Shown one piece after another: positions 7,542 through 11,868 of a stretch of 11,868 nucleotides of DNA (positions are counted from its first letter, which is position 1; every line of letters starts with the position of its first letter). The translations under genes were made by a program, and so were the position numbers. The DNA is from Candidatus Aerophobota bacterium (lineage in GTDB: Bacteria; Aerophobota; Aerophobia; Aerophobales; Aerophobaceae), in assembly GCA_030672545.1 (NCBI GenBank), contig DAOVGF010000025.1:1-11868 (forward strand), in the 5' to 3' direction. The notes beneath the pieces are model-generated. The model ran no database searches and was not told where the DNA came from. It worked only from the letters and a program-made list of their open reading frames with translations.

Positions 7542-8249
7542 ATGAAGCTAACAGAAAACCGTAACCAAACATTAAAAAAACTACAAAAAGATCTGGGAAT
7601 TAAGTTTCACCATCTGGAAATCCTTAACCAGGCTCTCACCCACAGTTCCTATGCCAAGAGCTTTTCATCAAAAACCTTCACTGATAACGAGAGACTGGAA
7701 TTTCTTGGTGATGCTGTTTTAGAGCTGGTAGTCTCCGAGCAAATATTCCGTCAATACCCGGATTTGGGCGAAGGAGATCTGACAAAAATGAGGGCCCGAT
7801 TCGTTTCTGAGGAATATCTGGCCGCTCGGGCTCGAGAAATTGAACTGGGGCGGTACCTCCAGGTTAGTCAGGACCAAGAGGAAATACGGAGCCAGGATGC
7901 AGTTTTAGCAGATACCTGCGAGGCTTTATTGGGAGCTATATATCTGGATCAGGGTCTTCAAGGGGCTAGAAGTTTTTTATGGAAGTGGTTTATTAAAGGG
8001 TATCCTGAGGGGATGGAGGATTTCAAATCTCTCCTTCAGGAATATACCCAATTGATGTATAATATTCTCCCCCGATACCGGGTGGTTCGACAATTGGGTC
8101 CCGAACACAATAAGAAATTCCAGGTAAATGTTCAGGTGAGAGATCGGATTCTGGGAAAAGGGTGGGGTCCCAGCAAGAAAAAGGCGGAAAAGATGGCCGC
8201 TAAGGTAGCCTGGAATAGACTTACCTCTGGGAATAGTAGTCCATCATAG
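7542..8249 (+). CDS. rnc: Ribonuclease III
   Basis: This double-strand-specific endonuclease acts in rRNA processing and mRNA turnover. The nuclease domain has the signature E-R-L-E-F-L-G-D-A with the metal-binding Glu and Asp, and the second acidic pair in A-D-T-C-E-A-L-L-G-A-I-Y-L-D. A C-terminal dsRNA-binding domain follows, from D-F-K-S-L-L-Q-E-Y to K-K-A-E-K-M-A-A. The start is uncertain. GTG at 7509 overlaps the fabF stop (GTGA) and would be coupled, but adds 11 mostly hydrophobic residues not expected in this soluble enzyme. ATG at 7542 gives a normal N-terminus and 235 residues but has no clear ribosome site. I chose 7542 on protein grounds. The acpP-fabF-rnc order is a well-known arrangement and links RNA processing to lipid synthesis. 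Confidence 0.95.
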   Translation: MKLTENRNQTLKKLQKDLGIKFHHLEILNQALTHSSYAKSFSSKTFTDNERLEFLGDAVLELVVSEQIFRQYPDLGEGDLTKMRARFVSEEYLAARAREIELGRYLQVSQDQEEIRSQDAVLADTCEALLGAIYLDQGLQGARSFLWKWFIKGYPEGMEDFKSLLQEYTQLMYNILPRYRVVRQLGPEHNKKFQVNVQVRDRILGKGWGPSKKKAEKMAAKVAWNRLTSGNSSPS

Positions 8250-8262
8250 GTGGCTTAGGAAA

Positions 8263-9594
8263 ATGACAGCTTTAATGATCAGTCCCTCGGGGGTCAGAGG
8301 AATAGTGGGCCAAGGGTTAACTCCTGAAGTGGTGGTAAGGTTTGCCGCTTCCTTCGGTTATTGGTCCGGAGGAGGCACGGTGGCGGTGGGTTCAGATACC
8401 AGGACTTCCCGGGAAATGTTTAAACATGCCGTCTTGGCCGGACTTCTCTCTACAGGTTGTCAGGTGATTGATGTGGAGATATGTCCCACTCCTACTTTAC
8501 AGTTTATGATAGAGGAACTTCAGGTTGATGGGGGGATAATGATTAGTGGAAGTCATAACCCGGCGGAATGGAATGCCTTAAAATTTATTCGAAGTGACGG
8601 TCTTTTTTTGTATCCTGATCAAATAGAGAAGCTAATTTCCCTTTATGATAAAAACGTGATAAAAAGGCAGACTTGGAGGGATATAAAGACTGTTCAAAAG
8701 GATGCTTCAGCTATATCTCGTCATCTGAAAAAAATTCTTGATACTTTTGCTTATCAGGAAATCGCCCGGCGTAAATTCAAGGTGGTTATTGATGCCTGCA
8801 ACGGAGCTGGATCTTTGGTTAGCCCACTGCTTTTGCGTCAGCTTAATTGTGAAGTTGTAGAAATTAACTGCACTCCCAATGGATTTTTTCCTCATCCACC
8901 TGAGCCAATTGCGGCTAATCTGACAGAACTAGCCGAGACAGTGAAACTTTGTGGTGCAGATGTTGGTTTTGCCCATGATGCTGATGCTGACCGATTGGTA
9001 ATTGTTTCAGAAACGGGAGAAATTTTGCCGGAGGATTATACTCTTCTCTTAGCCGCTGAGGCCACCCTGAGGAAAAGGAGGGGCCTGATAGTAACCAACG
9101 TTTGCACTACTAATGCTCTTGAAGAGGTGGCCGCCCGGTTCGCTTGTCCGGTTAAGCGGACCAAAGTTGGTGATGTTTATGTCTCTCGTTGCATGAGGGA
9201 GGAAGGAGCCGTAGTAGGAGGAGAAGGAAATGGAGGAGTGATTATTCCAGAAATTCATTATGGCCGAGATGGAATAGCTGCCATAGCTCTTATTTTAGAG
9301 TATTTAACTGAGGAAAACAAATCTGTCTCCCAGTTAGCCTCAAGGTTACCCCCTCGTTGGACCATTAAGGAGAAATTATCTCTGAAGCAATCTTTTTCAG
9401 ACATCAGAAAAAAGTTGCAAGAAGAATTTGCGGACTATGAGTTTGATCTTATTGACGGTATCAAGATTATTTTCCCGAAAGGCTGGGTTCATCTGAGACT
9501 TTCACGAACCGAGCCGGTACTGCGAATTATTTCTGAGGCCAAAAATGAGGGAACGGCTACCATTCTCCATCAACGGGTTCTCAGTCTCCTCTAA
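8263..9594 (+). CDS. Phosphohexomutase, probably phosphoglucosamine mutase (GlmM-like)
   Basis: This alpha-D-phosphohexomutase moves a phosphate between C6 and C1 of a hexose through a phosphoserine. Likely substrate: glucosamine-6-phosphate to glucosamine-1-phosphate for UDP-GlcNAc. Seen: the opening S-P-S-G-V-R-G-I-V-G; the phosphoserine loop S-G-S-H-N-P (Ser97) followed by E-W-N-A-L-K; the Mg loop D-A-D-A-D-R (239-244); the sugar loop G-E-G-N-G-G (320-325) followed by H-Y-G-R-D; and the phosphate-binding loop R-L-S-R-T-E-P (412-418). The 443-residue length is typical. The sugar loop is not the G-E-Q-S-G-H of classical bacterial GlmM. It resembles the GEGNGG type I associate with archaeal GlmM and some bacteria such as Bacteroidota. 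Phosphomannomutase or phosphoglucomutase activity cannot be excluded. AGGTGG (8248-8253) supports the start, 13 nt after rnc. Confidence 0.88.
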   Translation: MTALMISPSGVRGIVGQGLTPEVVVRFAASFGYWSGGGTVAVGSDTRTSREMFKHAVLAGLLSTGCQVIDVEICPTPTLQFMIEELQVDGGIMISGSHNPAEWNALKFIRSDGLFLYPDQIEKLISLYDKNVIKRQTWRDIKTVQKDASAISRHLKKILDTFAYQEIARRKFKVVIDACNGAGSLVSPLLLRQLNCEVVEINCTPNGFFPHPPEPIAANLTELAETVKLCGADVGFAHDADADRLVIVSETGEILPEDYTLLLAAEATLRKRRGLIVTNVCTTNALEEVAARFACPVKRTKVGDVYVSRCMREEGAVVGGEGNGGVIIPEIHYGRDGIAAIALILEYLTEENKSVSQLASRLPPRWTIKEKLSLKQSFSDIRKKLQEEFADYEFDLIDGIKIIFPKGWVHLRLSRTEPVLRIISEAKNEGTATILHQRVLSLL

Positions 9595-9772
9595 GTAAAG
9601 TGACGGATCTTAGTCCTTCGGTTTCCCGAAAATTTCGAGCAGCAATCTTGAGCCAAGGTAGTCGCAGCTTTTAAGCTGTGCAACTGAGATAAAATTATTA
9701 CCTGTATCGCTACGGGGAAAATACCCAGGAGAAGGATAGCACGGAAATTGTTGGAGAACTAAGGCTGGTCAT
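9595..9772. other. Non-coding stretch with several small inverted repeats
   Basis: I find no gene between the phosphohexomutase stop and the pilT promoter. The stretch holds short hairpins: GGAT/GTCC (9605-9616, one wobble pair), TTCGG/CCGAA with a 4-nt loop (9617-9630), the palindrome CGAAAATTTCG (9627-9637) and CAGCTT/AAGCTG (9665-9678). None is followed by a T-run, so I do not call an intrinsic terminator. The hairpins may be a 3' UTR, a degraded dispersed repeat or a small RNA; I cannot tell which. Confidence 0.5.
9661..9683. repeat. Inverted repeat GTCGCAGCTT/AAGCTGTGC, possible dispersed-repeat copy
   Basis: A perfect 6-bp inverted repeat (CAGCTT 9665-9670, AAGCTG 9673-9678) with a 2-nt centre sits inside the context GTAGTCGCAGCTTTTAAGCTG. 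From memory, a GTAGxCGCAG-TTTA-CTGCG layout is typical of intergenic palindromes scattered through many bacterial genomes. Membership of such a family is inferred; only one copy is in this window. Confidence 0.4.
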
Positions 9773-9800
9773 TTGACTTCCGGATAGGTAATATTATAAT
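9773..9800 (+). promoter_or_regulatory. Sigma-70-type promoter of the pilT operon
   Basis: TTGACT (9773-9778) and TATAAT (9795-9800) are separated by 16 nt: five of six and six of six consensus bases. It is the best promoter match I saw in the window. It lies about 110 nt before the pilT start, so it would give a 5' leader of roughly 100 nt. It would make pilT, the membrane protein gene and recX a unit separate from the fatty-acid genes. Confidence 0.65.
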
Positions 9801-9813
9801 GAGATGGTCTCAT
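9799..9813. promoter_or_regulatory. Perfect inverted repeat at -10/+1: possible operator
   Basis: ATGAGA-TGG-TCTCAT is a perfect 6-bp inverted repeat with a 3-nt centre. It overlaps the end of the -10 box and the expected transcription start. That position suits a repressor site. It is also followed by a T-rich stretch, so a short attenuator-like hairpin is an alternative. No regulator gene is in the window. Confidence 0.4.
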
Positions 9814-9841
9814 TTCTTCTGTAAATACTCAGCGAACTTCG

Positions 9842-9894
9842 TGTCATTGCGAGGGATGAAATCCCGAAGCAATCCGCGAAGCGTGACGAGATTG
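9842..9894. repeat. GTCATTGCGAGG-type palindromic repeat in the pilT leader
   Basis: A nested hairpin is formed by ATTGC (9846-9850) with GCAAT (9869-9873) and by GGGAT (9853-9857) with ATCCC (9861-9865). GTCA (9843-9846) and TGAC (9884-9887) form an outer, interrupted pair. The wording GTCATTGCGAGG...GAAGCAATC...GACGAGATTG matches a widespread class of intergenic palindromic repeats that I recall from many unrelated bacteria. It ends just before the pilT ribosome site and would be transcribed in the leader. Copy number here cannot be seen. Confidence 0.7.
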
Positions 9895-9910
9895 TTAGAG
9901 GAAAGATAAA

Positions 9911-10963
9911 ATGGATATGAAATTCTTGTTGGGCCAGATGGGAGAAAAGAAGGCTTCCGATTTACACATAGTGGCTGGAGTTGCCCCGGTGTATCGTATT
10001 GATGGAAAACTGCAGTCGGCCAAAAATGATGATGTTCTCACCGGAAAGGAGACGAGAAATCTGGTTTATTCTTTAATGACGGCCGAACAGAGAGAAGAGT
10101 TTGAGAAAACTCGGGAACTGGACTTCTCTTATGGGATAGATGGAGTGGGACGTTTTCGAGTTAACGCGCATTATCAAAGGTCTTCGGTGGCTACTTCTAT
10201 CAGAATGATTCCCGACAAAGTTCCCTCTCTTGCTCAGCTGAGTCTTCCTTCCATCCTGGGCCAATTGGCTCTGAAAAATGATGGCTTACTCTTGGTAACC
10301 GGTCCTACCGGGTGTGGGAAATCCACCACTCTTGCTTGTTTGGTGGATATTATAAACAGGAAAAAATCACTTCACATCATAATAATAGAGGATCCTATTG
10401 AGTACCTACATTCTCACCAAAAAAGCGTGGTAGAACAGAGGGAAGTGGGTGGAGATACCCTGTCTTTTGCTGCCTCACTGAAATATGCCTTACGCCAGGA
10501 TCCCGATGTCATCTTAATTGCCGAAATGCGAGATCTGGAGACCATATCGACAGCAATTACGGCGGCTGAGACCGGGCATCTGGTAATGGCTACTCTCCAC
10601 ACGCCGGATGCGGCCGGGGCCATCGATAGAATTACTGATGTTTTTCCCTCCTACCAACAATCTCAGGTAAGAATGCAACTGGCCAGTTCGCTAATAGGGG
10701 TGGTTACTCAAGCCCTTCTACCTCGGGAAGATAAACACGGCCGGGTTCCCGCTGTCGAAATACTCATTAGTACGCCGGCGGTGGCCAATTTAATTCGTAC
10801 GGGGAAAACGCATCAAATATTTACCTCTATGCAAACCGGATCTCAATATGGTATGCAAACAATGGACCAAGCTCTGCAAAATTTGGTACAAAGAAGATTA
10901 ATTAGTATGGAGACAGCTTTACAGAGGGCAAGAGACCCAAATAAATTCAAAAGTCTCTTATGA
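9911..10963 (+). CDS. pilT: Type IV pilus retraction ATPase PilT
   Basis: This hexameric cytosolic ATPase at the pilus base depolymerises pilin for twitching motility, adhesion or DNA uptake. The 350-residue length is typical of PilT. Seen: N-terminal domain with A-S-D-L-H-I; Walker A G-P-T-G-C-G-K-S-T (131-139); Asp box I-I-E-D-P-I-E-Y (158-165, overlapping catalytic Glu160); Walker B V-I-L-I-A-E-M-R-D (200-208); His box T-G-H-L-V-M-A-T-L-H-T (221-231); and the retraction-specific A-I-R-N-L-I-R-type motif, here V-A-N-L-I-R (291-296). The Walker B Gly usually before Glu is Ala204. The C-terminal motif and length favour PilT over PilB, which is longer and has a zinc site. GAGG at 9898-9901 supports the start. 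The gene has its own promoter; no other pilus gene is in the window. Confidence 0.96.
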   Translation: MDMKFLLGQMGEKKASDLHIVAGVAPVYRIDGKLQSAKNDDVLTGKETRNLVYSLMTAEQREEFEKTRELDFSYGIDGVGRFRVNAHYQRSSVATSIRMIPDKVPSLAQLSLPSILGQLALKNDGLLLVTGPTGCGKSTTLACLVDIINRKKSLHIIIIEDPIEYLHSHQKSVVEQREVGGDTLSFAASLKYALRQDPDVILIAEMRDLETISTAITAAETGHLVMATLHTPDAAGAIDRITDVFPSYQQSQVRMQLASSLIGVVTQALLPREDKHGRVPAVEILISTPAVANLIRTGKTHQIFTSMQTGSQYGMQTMDQALQNLVQRRLISMETALQRARDPNKFKSLL

Positions 10964-10978
10964 AATTATGAGAATTAA

Positions 10979-11419
10979 GTGAACTTAGAAACTCATTTCT
11001 ATACTAAGAGAATACTAGAGAAGGGAAGAGAAACTCTTTTCTGGTCATTTATTGCTTTTTCTGTAGCAGTTATTCTTTCTCGTCTGATTGTCCTTGATGT
11101 AGAGCGGGGGAGGGGAATTTTTGGATATTTCTACATAAAAGGTTACCACATCCATCACTTTTATTATGGAATTATGTTACTTATAATTTCGAACTGGTTA
11201 GCTCTCATCCATTACAAAAATCTATATAAGCGTCTTTTTAGGGGGATTGCCGGTATCCTTTTTGGGGGAGGGTTGGGGCTGGTGATGGACGAATTTGGTC
11301 TACTCTTGACTATGGAATTTGGCCTCAGGGGTAATTACTGGGCTCCTCAGTCTTACTATGCTATCGGGATAACTGCCTCCATATTTGTTATCCTGATCAT
11401 TCTTGTCAATGCTGACTAA
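10979..11419 (+). CDS. Four-helix membrane protein of unknown function with HIHH and DE motifs
   Basis: I cannot assign a function. The 146-residue product has no signal peptide-like cleavage site and about four membrane segments: roughly 20-39, 60-78, 88-112 and 126-143. Polar residues cluster in or near the membrane: Arg35 at the end of helix 1, H-I-H-H (57-60) entering helix 2 and followed by F-Y-Y-G, D-E-F (104-106) inside the glycine-rich helix 3, and N-Y-W (119-121) before helix 4. This pattern looks like a metal site or a membrane-embedded active site. I have a vague memory of HxHH...DE hypothetical proteins in actinobacteria and archaea. The start is GTG 10979, since an in-frame TAA lies immediately upstream. 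There is no clear Shine-Dalgarno. It begins 15 nt after pilT and is probably co-transcribed with it and recX. Confidence 0.8.
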   Translation: MNLETHFYTKRILEKGRETLFWSFIAFSVAVILSRLIVLDVERGRGIFGYFYIKGYHIHHFYYGIMLLIISNWLALIHYKNLYKRLFRGIAGILFGGGLGLVMDEFGLLLTMEFGLRGNYWAPQSYYAIGITASIFVILIILVNAD

Positions 11420-11453
11420 ATAAGTTATATTCCTTCCTATTTTTCTGAAAAAG

Positions 11454-11868
11454 ATGAAAAATATGTACACCTGGGAAAAAGCTCGAGACCATGCTCTGAG
11501 ACTTTTGACCTATAGAGAACGGAGCCGATGCGAAATTGGAAATAAGTTAAAGGAAAAGGGATACGACCAGGAAATTATCAAAACTGTTCTTACCCGTCTG
11601 GAGAACAGTAATCTTTTAAATGACCGGAGATTTGCCCAAAACTGGGCTATCAGCCGGCTTAAGAGGAAATACAGCAGTTTGAGAATTTTTGCTGAATTGA
11701 AAAAAAAGGGCGTGGAAGAAGAAATAATTAAGCAGGTTCTCAGAGAAGCCTTTTCTGAAGTTGATGAGTTTGACCTGGCTCTTGGTTTAATTCACAAGAA
11801 AAATCTTTCTCTCAAAAACAGAAATCTACAGCAGATGCGGAGAATTGCTGGAATGCTTCAGCGGCGAG
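11454..11868 (+). CDS. recX: Regulatory protein RecX, 3' end outside window
   Basis: RecX binds RecA filaments and modulates recombination and the SOS response. The frame stays open for 138 codons to the window edge, so the C-terminus is missing. The tandem three-helix RecX repeats are visible. The first runs from A-L-R-L-L-T-Y-R-E-R-S (14-24) through L-K-E-K-G-Y to L-L-N-D-R-R-F-A (54-61). The second contains I-F-A-E-L-K-K-K-G-V with E-E-E-I-I-K (78-92). A third begins near the end, around D-L-A-L-G-L-I. The start may be ATG 11454 or ATG 11463; neither has a strong ribosome site, and 11454 is chosen as the longer. The gene follows the membrane protein gene by 34 nt. recA, often the immediate upstream neighbour of recX, is not here, so regulation may be uncoupled from recA. 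Confidence 0.92.
   Translation, partial: MKNMYTWEKARDHALRLLTYRERSRCEIGNKLKEKGYDQEIIKTVLTRLENSNLLNDRRFAQNWAISRLKRKYSSLRIFAELKKKGVEEEIIKQVLREAFSEVDEFDLALGLIHKKNLSLKNRNLQQMRRIAGMLQRR

Noticed and set aside
9617..9637. Rho-independent terminator after the phosphohexomutase gene
   Set aside because: The stem is only 5 bp and is followed by AATTTCG, not a T-run.
9680..9732. Fragments resembling a cobalamin riboswitch (GCAACTG at 9680-9686 and CCCAGGAGA at 9724-9732) or a TPP element (CTGAGAT, ACCTG)
   Set aside because: The defining upstream B12 parts, such as the GGTGAAAATCC block, and the full TPP core are absent, and spacing is wrong. The strong promoter also lies downstream, so this RNA would not lead pilT. 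An Infernal scan would settle it.
9737..9752. Sigma-54-like site TAGCACG-N4-TTGTT upstream of pilT
   Set aside because: It misses the essential GG of the -24 element and the GC of the -12 element. The nearby TTGACT/TATAAT pair is a much better promoter.
1..11868. CRISPR arrays, insertion sequences, tRNA or rRNA genes
   Set aside because: No regularly spaced repeats, transposase motifs or tRNA T-loop patterns were seen on either strand.

Overview
The window is an 11.9-kb, gene-dense stretch of a bacterial chromosome. Every supported gene is on the + strand. The content is housekeeping: a bacterial-type IleRS with a C-terminal zinc knuckle, Lsp/Lgt lipoprotein processing, type II fatty acid synthesis, RNase III, RecX and PilT. 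Base composition is moderate (by eye mid-40s % GC) and looks even across the window, with no sign of recent transfer, phage, insertion sequence or CRISPR. PilT implies type IV pili, so a piliated, probably diderm and possibly uncultured lineage is likely. I cannot fix the phylum from sequence alone.

Layout. (1) 1-5905 is a tightly packed run: the end of a purine nucleoside phosphorylase gene, ileS, lspA, lgt, an RluA/RluD-family pseudouridine synthase gene and fabG. Junctions are overlaps or gaps of at most 15 nt, including two ATGA stop/start overlaps, so it is probably one operon. (2) 5906-9594 holds acpP, fabF, rnc and a glmM-like phosphohexomutase gene. It begins after a 68-nt gap that may hold a weak extra promoter. 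(3) 9595-9910 is the only long non-coding stretch. It contains small inverted repeats, a near-consensus sigma-70-type promoter, a perfect inverted repeat at its -10/+1 region, and a palindromic GTCATTGCGAGG-type repeat just before the pilT ribosome site. (4) 9911-11868 holds pilT, a four-helix membrane protein gene of unknown function with HIHH and DE motifs, and recX, which runs off the window.

How the genes work together. Lgt and LspA are consecutive steps in making membrane-anchored lipoproteins. FabG, AcpP and FabF form the elongation core of fatty acid synthesis, which supplies acyl chains for the phospholipids Lgt uses. The phosphohexomutase probably feeds amino-sugar or other sugar-phosphate precursors to the cell envelope. 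IleRS, the rRNA pseudouridine synthase and RNase III belong to translation and RNA maturation. The first two blocks therefore join envelope growth to translation capacity. The pilT block is transcriptionally separate and links pilus retraction with an unknown membrane protein and a RecA regulator.

I see no clear new multi-gene system. The points most worth following are the HIHH/DE membrane protein beside pilT, the repeat-rich pilT leader, and several substitutions at family-diagnostic residues (PNP Asn to Asp, IleRS HLGQ, FabG Asp36, LspA NRN, PilT Walker B Ala).
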